Origin: Pirellulales bacterium
GTDB taxonomy: Bacteria; Planctomycetota; Planctomycetia; Pirellulales; Thermoguttaceae
DNA: 15,387 nucleotides
Direction of reading: 5' to 3'
Assembly: GCA_030605745.1 (NCBI GenBank)
Contig: JAUWHT010000431.1
Coordinates: 1-15,387 of the forward strand
Shown: piece by piece, positions 6,866 through 12,907 of the stretch
Layout of the letters: each line of letters begins with the position of its first letter
How positions within the stretch are numbered: position 1 is the first letter of the stretch
Translations under genes and position numbers: made by a program
The notes under the pieces: generated by a model
Seen by the model: only the letters and a program-made list of their open reading frames with translations
Database searches by the model: none
Told to the model about the DNA's origin: nothing

Positions 6866-6949
6866 GAGTTATCCTCTGGGGCGCATTTGAGTGCAGGAGT
6901 GGGACTAAACAGCAGAACTACTTGTACCATGAACGGAGGCAGTTGTCGA

Positions 6950-7555
6950 ATGTCCGCACAACAGACGGTCATCTACACCGCTCGCACGTCGCAGGACGCG
7001 CACTTGCTGAAGAACCTGCTAGCCGACATGCAGATCGAGGCGCAGGTGGAGAACGAGCTGTTGGAGCGCGGCTCCGGGGTGGACCTGGTGGGTTGGCCGA
7101 CGCTGGCCCGGGTGGTCGTGGCCGAGAGCGACGCGGTGCGTGCCCGACAGATCGCCGTGGAGTTCGACAGGAAGGGGGCCTCGACCGCCGCAGCCAAGTC
7201 GCTAACCGAAGAGGCAGAAGCCCTAGCGACCGCGATGGTCCTGGAAGACTGGCCGAGGTGTCCCGGGTGCGATGCGCCCCGCTCGACTATGTGTCCGATC
7301 TGCGGGACGGCCGGCACCGACTTTCGGCCGGCGGATATGGGATTCGACGGGCTGATGTGCCCGGTCTGCGACGAGCCGTTTATGCCCGAGTACCCGCGAA
7401 CGTGCCAGTGGTGCGGTCATCAGTTCGACGACGGCTTCGACTTCGACCTCCCCGAAGGCCCGGCCGAACAGATCGACGCCCGAGTGATCGCCGTGATAGT
7501 GGGCCTGTTGGCGCTGCTGGTCGCGTTGATGGCGTACTTTATGTTCATTGTGTAG
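6950..7555 (+). CDS. DUF2007 domain, double zinc-ribbon, C-terminal membrane anchor protein
   Basis: This is a 201-residue protein. Residues 1-75 (QTVIYTARTSQDAHLLKNLL and on to VVVAESDAVRARQIAVEFD) fit the DUF2007 'putative prokaryotic signal transducing' fold, in which the start typically reads as a beta strand followed by a helix with an A-x-x-x-(K/R)-x-x-L pattern. Then come four Cys pairs: C104/C107, C115/C118, C137/C140 and C152/C155, forming two zinc ribbons. An acidic linker (DDGFDFDLPEG) precedes one hydrophobic segment (about 178-200), a single C-terminal transmembrane helix. GGAGG at 6935-6939, ten bases upstream, supports ATG 6950; an upstream ATG at 6929 is possible. The promoter region (84 bases) is shared with the divergent GH127-like gene. 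The 3' end lies at the junction with the truncated doc remnant. No function is established. Confidence 0.8.
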   Translation: MSAQQTVIYTARTSQDAHLLKNLLADMQIEAQVENELLERGSGVDLVGWPTLARVVVAESDAVRARQIAVEFDRKGASTAAAKSLTEEAEALATAMVLEDWPRCPGCDAPRSTMCPICGTAGTDFRPADMGFDGLMCPVCDEPFMPEYPRTCQWCGHQFDDGFDFDLPEGPAEQIDARVIAVIVGLLALLVALMAYFMFIV

Positions 7556-7702
7556 GAACCGTCCGCCGAAGGTAGCCTGCGGCATAGCCAATGCCGATTG
7601 AAGCAGCCCCAGATCATGGATGCCTGAAGCGCCACCGTAGCGCTTAATCTGGTCGTGGTGGATCTCTAGCACTTCATCCAGACCGAGGAACACTGGATTC
7701 AT
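7547..7702 (-). pseudogene. Truncated Doc/Fic-type toxin (N-terminal remnant)
   Basis: The first 52 codons read MNPVFLGLDEVLEIHHDQIK, then RYGGASGIHDLGLLQSALAM and PQATFGGRFLHN. This is the typical N-terminal third of death-on-curing (Doc) proteins of the Fic family, which transfer phosphate to EF-Tu. After FLHN the frame stays open to 7223, but it is then only the antisense of the DUF2007-type gene and has no Fic motif (HPFxDGNKR class), so the catalytic centre is missing. The start lies three bases after the antitoxin stop, the normal operon spacing. The loss looks like a deletion or replacement with its breakpoint near 7547-7558, at the stop codon of the neighbouring gene. The remnant cannot be an active toxin. 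Confidence 0.88.
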
Positions 7703-7705
7703 TGG

Positions 7706-7933
7706 TCAGTCCGCCAGGCGCTTCAGAGCACGACCGTACTTACGATTCGCCGAATCGAGTGCCTTCTCAAACTTCTTGCGTCGCTTGGCGTCTCGCACCG
7801 GCGCAACAACGAGGACCTGACCATCGGTAGAGATGTCCAGCAGCGTGTCAGCGTCGATCTTGAGCAAATCCAGCACCGCCCGGTCGACGACCAGCGCCAA
7901 ACTGTTGCCATGTTTGGTCAGCTTCTTGATCAT
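7706..7933 (-). CDS. AbrB/SpoVT-type antitoxin (orphaned partner of Doc)
   Basis: The 75-residue protein starts MIKKLTKHGNSLALVVDRAV, the swapped-hairpin AbrB/MazE DNA-binding pattern (K-x-x-x-x-G-x-S-x-x-x-x-x-P/D), followed by LLDLLKIDADTLLDISTDGQ-like beta strands and a basic helical tail (RDAKRRKKFEKALDSANRKY). AbrB-type antitoxins commonly precede doc genes in place of Phd. The ORF is intact and has a near-consensus promoter, whereas its toxin, three bases downstream, is truncated. It may persist as an autoregulated DNA-binding protein, as protection against related toxins, or simply be decaying. The start at 7933 is supported by family fit and by GGGGG upstream; the next gene upstream on this strand is fliA, whose stop is at 8071. 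Confidence 0.85.
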   Translation of the reverse strand: MIKKLTKHGNSLALVVDRAVLDLLKIDADTLLDISTDGQVLVVAPVRDAKRRKKFEKALDSANRKYGRALKRLAD

Positions 7934-7967
7934 TGCAGGACCCCCAGTGATCTAACAGTGTGATAAC

Positions 7968-7996
7968 ATTGTAGCACCAGAGGCGGCACGTGTCAA
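7968..7996 (-). promoter_or_regulatory. Near-consensus sigma70 promoter of the AbrB-Doc operon
   Basis: On the minus strand a perfect TTGACA (7996-7991) is followed after exactly 17 bases by TACAAT (7973-7968, 5/6). Transcription would begin near 7961, about 28 bases before the antitoxin ATG. The segment just downstream has the spaced direct repeat TTATCAC / TTAGATCAC, which could be the antitoxin's operator. This is the strongest promoter-like match noticed in the window. Confidence 0.75.
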
Positions 7997-8070
7997 ATCC
8001 ATATCGTGCCATGTGGGTAAACAGCGGAGGCCTGTTGCAAAGCTGCAAGCGGCTTTCTGGCGGCCACGAT

Positions 8071-8853
8071 TCAACTACCGAACTCCGGCCGGCGGCGCTG
8101 GAGTTGGTTTTGCAGCCGCTGCACGATCGAACTGTGCATCTGGCTGACGCGGCTCTCGGAGAGATCGAGCGTGGCGCCGATCTCCTTCATGGTCAGCTCT
8201 TCGTAGTAGTAGAGAATGATGATCAGCCGCTCGTTGCGATTGAGCCCCTTGGTGACCAGCCGCATCAGGTCGTTTTTCTGGATGCGTTTGGTGGGGTCTT
8301 CGCCTTTCTTGTCTTCGAGGATGTCGATCTCGCGGACGTCCTTGTAGCTGTCGGTCTCGTACCACTTCTTATTGAGGCTGATCAGGTTGACGGCGTTGGC
8401 GTCGAGAATCATCTTCTCGAGTTCGGGCACGGTGATGTCCAGTTCTTTGGCCAGTTCGTTCTCGTTGGGACTGCGGCCAAGTCGGGCCTCGAGGTTTCTC
8501 ATGGCCTCGTTGAGCTTGCTGGCCTTGGAGCGGACCAGCCGGGGCACCCAGTCCATGGTCCGCAGTTCGTCGAGCATCGCGCCGCGAATCCGCGGCACGC
8601 AATAGGTCTCGAACTTCACACCCCGCGAGAGGTCGAAGGCGTCGATGGCGTCCATCAGCCCGAACACACCGGCCGAGACCAGGTCGTCCAACTCGACCCC
8701 TTCGGGCAGCCGGGACCAGATCCGCTCGCCGTTGTACTTGACCAGCGGCAAGTAGATCTCCACCAGCCGGTTGCGGAGTTCCCGATTCGAGATGTCCCGC
8801 TTGAACTCGATCCAGAGTTGCTTAACATCTTCCGGGGCAACGACGGTTGCCAT
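8071..8853 (-). CDS. fliA: Flagellar sigma factor, sigma-28 (FliA/WhiG) type
   Basis: This 260-residue RNA polymerase sigma factor belongs to the FliA/WhiG branch. Region 2 (about 28-98) includes LVEIYLPLVKYNGERIWSRL, then LDDLVSAGVFGLMDAIDAFD and FETYCVPRIRGAMLDELRTM. The FxxYxxxRIRGAxxDELR pattern followed by DWVPR is characteristic of sigma-28. Region 3 follows (about 105-180), then region 4 with the helix-turn-helix LTMKEIGATLDLSESRVSQM (210-229). Region 1.1 is absent, as expected. GGAGG at 8863-8859, five bases upstream, fixes ATG 8853. It is the last gene of flhF-flhG-fliA on this strand, 125 bases after flhG. Its likely antagonist FlgM is encoded at 3012-3287. Targets would be late flagellar or related genes. 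Confidence 0.93.
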   Translation of the reverse strand: MATVVAPEDVKQLWIEFKRDISNRELRNRLVEIYLPLVKYNGERIWSRLPEGVELDDLVSAGVFGLMDAIDAFDLSRGVKFETYCVPRIRGAMLDELRTMDWVPRLVRSKASKLNEAMRNLEARLGRSPNENELAKELDITVPELEKMILDANAVNLISLNKKWYETDSYKDVREIDILEDKKGEDPTKRIQKNDLMRLVTKGLNRNERLIIILYYYEELTMKEIGATLDLSESRVSQMHSSIVQRLQNQLQRRRPEFGS

Positions 8854-8978
8854 GCATTCCTCCGTGATGGTGCTTCGCTGCACCGCTTATCTGAGATCCC
8901 TCTCGACACGTCCCTCAAGGCATCGCTAAACTCAACGCATTCGGTCCACTTTAACAGCTCATCGACTGCCGACACTGC

Positions 8979-9812
8979 TCACTGCATATCGGTTGTGGAA
9001 GGCTGGGGGTTGAATCGTTTTTTGCCATTTTTCCAGATTGGGTAGCTTCCTCCGGCAATTTGCAATTTGCAATTCTCAATCTTCAGCGTCCCGGCCGCGG
9101 CGGCCGTGGGATCAACCACGACATGGCCAGCGCTGTGCAAGTCGATTCCAAGCAGCCGGCGGCAGGCCCGGGCGAGCCGGCCGTGGACGTTCCGGGCAAT
9201 CTCTGCCGTGGGGGCCATGTTCACCAGCGAGTGGATCGGTCCGCTCCTGTCGCAACCGGCAGCCGCCTTGATCGACGCGTAAGTCTTGACGATCGAAGGT
9301 GTTGCGGGGGTCGTAACCGCCAGGATCAGGTCGGCGGCCTGCCAGAACCGTCGGGTAATCGCGTGTGGGTTGCTGCCGGCATCCACAATCAGTACGTCCG
9401 TTTGGCCGCCAAGCTGCTGCAACTCGCCTAGCAAGCGCCGGCCGGCTGTCGCTGACCAGCCGGCGGTGCTTTCCAATCCCCAGGTGCCGGACAGCACACC
9501 GATGGCACCCGGCCCCCGCTGAAGCACCTCGCAGACGGTCCGCCGCGAGGCCAGCACGTCGGCCAGGGTATACCGCTGCTCGATCCCGCACAGAATCGCC
9601 AGGTCGCCGCCGTTCGGATCGGCCTCGAGCAGCACGGTGCGCAGGCGTCGGCGCGCGATTGCCACGGCCAGGCTGACCGCAATTGTGGTGGTTCCCACGC
9701 CCCCCTTGCCGCTGGCGACCACGACCAAGGTTGGGCGCGGGCCGGAAGCCGGGCGATCCGGCGGAGCACAGTTCCCGACAAGTCGTCGCAGTTCGTTTGC
9801 CTGGTCGTGCAT
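8979..9812 (-). CDS. flhG: MinD/ParA-like ATPase, probable FlhG, with altered C-terminus
   Basis: The 277-residue protein has the deviant Walker A motif ASGKGGVGTTTIAVSLA (33-49), the switch region VLLEADPNGGDLAILCG and Walker B VLIVDAGSNP. FlhG (FleN/YlxH) ATPases act with the GTPase FlhF to limit flagellar number; position between flhF and fliA supports this. Residues 1-240 look native; the last 37 or so (LKIENCKLQIAGG onward) are encoded by a heptamer repeat at 9055-9086 and following spacer, so the normal C-terminal membrane-targeting end is probably lost or replaced. The ATG at 9812 has no clear ribosome-binding site: immediately upstream is the 31-bp-arm palindrome. The frame extends only to a TTG at 9818. 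The family is certain; the flagellar role is inferred from gene order, and normal function is doubtful. Confidence 0.82.
   Translation of the reverse strand: MHDQANELRRLVGNCAPPDRPASGPRPTLVVVASGKGGVGTTTIAVSLAVAIARRRLRTVLLEADPNGGDLAILCGIEQRYTLADVLASRRTVCEVLQRGPGAIGVLSGTWGLESTAGWSATAGRRLLGELQQLGGQTDVLIVDAGSNPHAITRRFWQAADLILAVTTPATPSIVKTYASIKAAAGCDRSGPIHSLVNMAPTAEIARNVHGRLARACRRLLGIDLHSAGHVVVDPTAAAAGTLKIENCKLQIAGGSYPIWKNGKKRFNPQPSTTDMQ
9055..9086. repeat. Heptamer tandem repeat (GCAATTT) in the flhG 3' end
   Basis: About three copies of GCAATTT are followed by degenerate copies (GCAATTC, TCAATCT). The unit resembles short tandem repeats found between genes in planctomycetes. On the minus strand it is translated as the LKIENCKLQIAGG segment of FlhG, so it lies inside the ORF rather than between genes. 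It is AT-rich against a GC-rich background, marking it as foreign to the coding sequence. Confidence 0.65.
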
Positions 9813-9821
9813 AATCAATAG

Positions 9822-9909
9822 TCGTTTAGCCGCCGGGCTTGCCCGGCGCGTTTGCGTTCGAACGTATTGACACCCACCAACGCGCCGGGCAAGCCCGGCG
9901 GCTAAACGA
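9822..9909. repeat. Dispersed palindrome, copy 2: 31-bp perfect inverted repeat
   Basis: Arms 9822-9852 and 9879-9909 are perfect reverse complements around a 26-base loop. The arms share 27 bases (GTTTAGCCGCC through the CGCCGGGCTTGCCCGGCG core to GCGCGT) with the element at 4595-4682, while the loops differ. It fills most of the 119-base gap between flhF and flhG and ends ten bases before the flhG start, where it could terminate, attenuate or stabilise the operon transcript. Confidence 0.92.
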
Positions 9910-9931
9910 GGATTTTCTATGAGTTGCAGTA

Positions 9932-11059
9932 CTAATGGTCTGTCCCCATCCCCAATATCAGCCGGGTCAATCGCTGCGTGTCGGCCGTTTCAATGTCGTC
10001 GGGCACATTCTGTCCGTTGGTCAGGTAGCTCAGCGGCAGCTTGCTCGAGCGGAGCACCGGCAATACGTTGCCAACCCCAGTCGCTTCATCCAGCTTGGTC
10101 AGGATCAGCGCCGTGGTGCCCACGGCGGCGAAGCGTTCGGCGGTCTGCCTGAGCGTCTGCTGGCCGGCCACGCTGCTTAGGACCAGGTGGACTTCGTCGG
10201 CTTCGGCCTCGGTCAGGAAGGCCTTCAACTCCTGGATTCTGACTTCGTCCTTCGGGCTGCGTCCGGCCGTGTCCATCAAGATCAGATCGAGGTCGTCCAG
10301 CTTGTGGACCGCCTCGCGCATCTCGCGGGGGGTGGAAACCACTTGCATCGGCAGGTCGATGATGTCGGCGTAGGTCCGCAATTGGTCCACCGCGGCAACC
10401 CGGTAGGTATCCACCGTAATCAACCCGACCCGATGCTTCTGGTGCAAACGATAATTGGCTGCCAGCTTGGCAATGGTGGTAGTCTTGCCGACGCCGGTCG
10501 GACCGACCAGCGCCGCCAGCCGGCGATGGCCCGGGGTCACCACGATCGGACCGGCAACGGTGATCTCAGCTTCAATCATCTGCGCGATTCGCGCTTTCAG
10601 CAACTCCGGATCGGACAGCTCGGTACCGGGAGCCTCGGTGCGGATTCGTTCGACCAGGTCGCGGGCCAACTCTTCACTCAACTCGGCCTCAAGCAGGTCG
10701 GCAAACAGCCGAAACAACTCTTTGGGCAGGTCATGGCGAGTTGCGCGCGGTTGGTGCCGGCAGAGTTCCTTGACCATATCCTGCAAATTGGCAAGTTGCT
10801 CTCGCAACTCGTCTGAGGGGGGCACCGGTAATCTGCGATCGATGGGACCTCGCGGCGGCAAGCGATTCGACAGGCGATTAGGCACATTCACGTCCACCGA
10901 CGCGGTCACTTCGATCTTCCGCGAGCCGAACAGCCAGCCGAGCAACCGGCCGCTGGGCACTTCGCGAGTGTGCAGAACCGCCGCGTCCGGTCCCAACTCA
11001 CGCCGGACCAGGACCAGCGCCTCGTGCATCGTAGGTGCTCGGTAGGTCCTGACTGTCAT
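9932..11059 (-). CDS. flhF: Flagellar SRP-type GTPase FlhF
   Basis: This 375-residue protein has an N-terminal FlhF signature (MTVRTYRAPTMHEALVLVRR, ELGPDAAVLHTR), a variable B region (about 50-110), a helical N domain (about 113-165) and the SRP GTPase G domain. Visible elements are G1 GPTGVGKTTTIAKLA (186-200), VDTYRVAAVDQL (216-227), G3 DTAGRS (263-268) and G4 TKLDEA (321-326). FlhF recruits early flagellar components to the assembly site. It is first of flhF-flhG-fliA. The usual upstream partner flhA is absent; instead there is a 461-base spacer beginning with a C-rich run (G-rich on the plus strand) that leaves no ribosome-binding site before ATG 11059. The coding sequence is intact, so the leader may be leaderless, repeat-altered or read from an unrecognised start. 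Confidence 0.95.
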   Translation of the reverse strand: MTVRTYRAPTMHEALVLVRRELGPDAAVLHTREVPSGRLLGWLFGSRKIEVTASVDVNVPNRLSNRLPPRGPIDRRLPVPPSDELREQLANLQDMVKELCRHQPRATRHDLPKELFRLFADLLEAELSEELARDLVERIRTEAPGTELSDPELLKARIAQMIEAEITVAGPIVVTPGHRRLAALVGPTGVGKTTTIAKLAANYRLHQKHRVGLITVDTYRVAAVDQLRTYADIIDLPMQVVSTPREMREAVHKLDDLDLILMDTAGRSPKDEVRIQELKAFLTEAEADEVHLVLSSVAGQQTLRQTAERFAAVGTTALILTKLDEATGVGNVLPVLRSSKLPLSYLTNGQNVPDDIETADTQRLTRLILGMGTDH

Positions 11060-11064
11060 GGCTT

Positions 11065-11107
11065 GGGAGGGATTAGGGATTAGGGATTAGGGGCGAGGGG
11101 TTAGGGG
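11065..11107 (+). repeat. G-tract/GGGATTA repeat with quadruplex potential
   Basis: Seven runs of three or four G are separated by A, ATTA, CGA or TTA, including three consecutive GATTAGG heptamers. The plus strand fits the four-G-tract quadruplex pattern several times over. It ends six bases upstream of the flhF start codon, on the strand that is the template for flhF. Confidence 0.85.
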
Positions 11108-11118
11108 CATCTATTACC

Positions 11119-11207
11119 CATAAAGCCGCGACCGGTGGTCGCGCCCAGGGAGACAATCATGCGGTTTTTCCGAATCGCTGGTCGCGACCACCGGTCGCGG
11201 CTTTATG
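11119..11207. repeat. 25-bp perfect inverted repeat in the flhF upstream spacer
   Basis: Arms 11119-11143 (CATAAAGCCGCGACCGGTGG, then TCGCG) and 11183-11207 are exact reverse complements around a 39-base loop. Each arm contains GACCGGTGGTC, an inner near-palindrome. The sequence is unrelated to the repeat at 4595 and 9822, so it is a second palindrome family of similar architecture. Confidence 0.9.
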
Positions 11208-11520
11208 CTGGCGACACCGCCAGATGTCAGTAGCAGAAGATGAGCGGGCGAAGGGTACTCGAAAGGCGCCAGAGTGTCCAGATCGGTTTGGTAGGTGACG
11301 GTCTGTCGATGTAACAACTTACAGCCCAACAAGTTGTGCACACGCCCCCGGCATTGAGGGGCAAGGTGAAGTATCGTCCAGAATTTCCCGACCAAATAGG
11401 GAAGGGCCTTGTCTGACCTTGGTCATATCTGCTAGCCTAGTTTTTGGGATATTTGGCGATTGTGGGTGGCCGGGTTGGGCCGGGCAAGACAGGCAAACTA
11501 ACCCATTGTGTCGGGCAGTT

Positions 11521-12672
11521 ATGGCTCATTTGAAAAAATCTGTGGAGCAAGCCTCGGGGTACAAAGACCGGTGGTGGATTCCCCGGTTCTGGAACGGCAT
11601 GAGCATGTCGGGCTGGTTCCCGCTGTTGGCCCGCAACCGCTTCCAGATCGGTGTGCGCTGTATGGTGATGGCGCTTATCAACACTTGCATCACGCCGGTC
11701 AACGCCGCCTTTTGGGCCGTTCAGGCGCTGCTGTTCGGTCGCAGGATTGCGCGGACCGAAATCAAGGATGACCCGATCTTCATCGTTGGCCATTGGCGTT
11801 CCGGGACGACAATGCTGCACGAACTGCTGGTGCTCGACGAGCGACACACCTATCCGGACACCTACCAGTGCTTCGCCCCGAACCATTTTCTGGTGTCGAG
11901 TTGGTTTTTCAGGCGTATGCTGCGTTTGCTTTTACCCTCTCGTCGGCCGATGGACAACATGGCCGCCGGGTGGGACCGCCCACAAGAAGACGAATTCGCA
12001 CTGTGCAACATGGGAATCCGCTCACCCTACCTGACGATTGCTTTTCCAAACCGGCCGCCCCAGGACCAGGAATACTTCGAACTCAAGGACGTACCCCCCG
12101 AAGAGCTGGGCCGGTGGAAGCAAGCGCTGCTCTGGTTTCTGAAGTGTCTTACGCTGAACAGTCCCAAGCGGATCGTGCTGAAGTCACCTGCTCACACTTT
12201 TCGCTTGAAGACCCTGACGCAGCTTTTCCCCGACGCCCGATTCATCCACATTGTGCGGGACCCGTACGTTATCCTTCCCTCGACGGTCAATTTGTGGAAA
12301 CGTCTTTATCGCGACGAGGGGTTCCAGACGCCCAAGTATGAAGGCTTGGAGGAGCACATCTTCCGAACCTTCAGCCGGATGTACCGGGTGTTCCAGCGCG
12401 ATCGGCGGTTGATCGAGCCTTCGCGGTTCTGCGAAGTCCGTTACGAAGACCTGGTTGCCGACCCCATCGGACAGATGCGCACTATCTACGATCGTCTCGA
12501 GTTGGGAGGGTTCGACGAGGTGTTGCCGGCGTTGGAAAAGTACGTAGCCGACCAGGCCGACTACAGGACAAATCGCTACGAGATCTCCTCGGAAACCCGG
12601 GCCGAGATCAGCCGCCGTTGGAGTGCGTATATCGAGCAGTACGGCTACTCTCCGCAGGTGGCGGAGGTGTAA
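11521..12672 (+). CDS. PAPS-dependent sulfotransferase family protein
   Basis: The 383-residue protein carries the 5'-phosphosulfate-binding loop FIVGHWRSGTTMLHELL (87-103) and the 3'-phosphate-binding segment FIHIVRDPYVILPSTVNLWK (241-260), the two signatures of the Sulfotransfer_3-type family that transfers sulfate from PAPS to carbohydrate or other hydroxyls. HTFRLKTLTQLFPDARFI between them is also typical. A hydrophobic stretch near residues 45-72 (CMVMALINTCITPVNAAFWA) may be a membrane association. The frame is open back to 11419, but ATG 11521 gives the natural start MAHLKKSVEQ; the ribosome-binding site is weak. The 3' end overlaps the convergent lipoprotein gene by 65 bases. The acceptor is unknown; cell-surface polysaccharide or lipid is a plausible inference. 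Confidence 0.88.
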   Translation: MAHLKKSVEQASGYKDRWWIPRFWNGMSMSGWFPLLARNRFQIGVRCMVMALINTCITPVNAAFWAVQALLFGRRIARTEIKDDPIFIVGHWRSGTTMLHELLVLDERHTYPDTYQCFAPNHFLVSSWFFRRMLRLLLPSRRPMDNMAAGWDRPQEDEFALCNMGIRSPYLTIAFPNRPPQDQEYFELKDVPPEELGRWKQALLWFLKCLTLNSPKRIVLKSPAHTFRLKTLTQLFPDARFIHIVRDPYVILPSTVNLWKRLYRDEGFQTPKYEGLEEHIFRTFSRMYRVFQRDRRLIEPSRFCEVRYEDLVADPIGQMRTIYDRLELGGFDEVLPALEKYVADQADYRTNRYEISSETRAEISRRWSAYIEQYGYSPQVAEV

Positions 12673-12883
12673 CTCCGGCCGCGGGGAACGGATCGTTTTC
12701 GACCTGCTTTCTGAATGCTTCGTCGTCAGCCTTCGAGCTGATGCGAAACGGAAGGGCGCGGATCGAGTCGAGCGGCCCGGCAGCCATGTCGGGCATCGAG
12801 CCGCAGCCGGCGACCCATACACCGATACCGGCTGCTAACACAACCGCGCAGGCGCGACGGATCTGGCGCTTGAGGCTTGTCAT
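12608..12883 (-). CDS. Small putative lipoprotein
   Basis: This 91-residue protein begins with a basic N-region (MTSLKRQIRR), a hydrophobic core and the lipobox VAGC with C27 as the expected lipidated residue. The mature part contains DEAFRKQVENDPFP (about 53-66), which resembles a short pattern found in small planctomycete lipoproteins (recalled, not searched), and a Pro-rich run. No enzymatic domain is seen. It follows the secreted protein gene at 12908-13342 with a 24-base gap, so the two are probably cotranscribed. Its last 65 bases overlap the 3' end of the convergent sulfotransferase gene. The ribosome-binding site is weak (GAGAAGCCGAGAG). The function is unknown. Confidence 0.7.
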   Translation of the reverse strand: MTSLKRQIRRACAVVLAAGIGVWVAGCGSMPDMAAGPLDSIRALPFRISSKADDEAFRKQVENDPFPAAGVTPPPPAESSRTARYTHSNGG

Positions 12884-12907
12884 CTCTCGGCTTCTCGAAC
12901 CGTCGGG

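Larger units (their letters stand above)
11060..11520. other. 461-base repeat-bearing spacer between flhF and the sulfotransferase
   Basis: No gene is supported. From left to right it holds a G-tract repeat (11065-11107), a 25-bp perfect inverted repeat (11119-11207), about 200 bases of unassigned sequence, and the 12-base palindrome TGACCTTGGTCA at 11414-11425. The last could be an operator for the sulfotransferase, whose ATG is about 95 bases further on. An ORF on the minus strand (11114-11395) crosses the inverted repeat and matches nothing I recognise. Confidence 0.5.

Noticed and set aside
7223..7546. Extension of the Doc-like frame beyond residue 52
   Set aside because: It is the antisense of the DUF2007/zinc-ribbon gene and lacks any Fic motif; open only by chance.
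11114..11395. Minus-strand ORF of 93 residues upstream of flhF
   Set aside because: It is built across both arms of the 25-bp inverted repeat and has no recognisable protein pattern.
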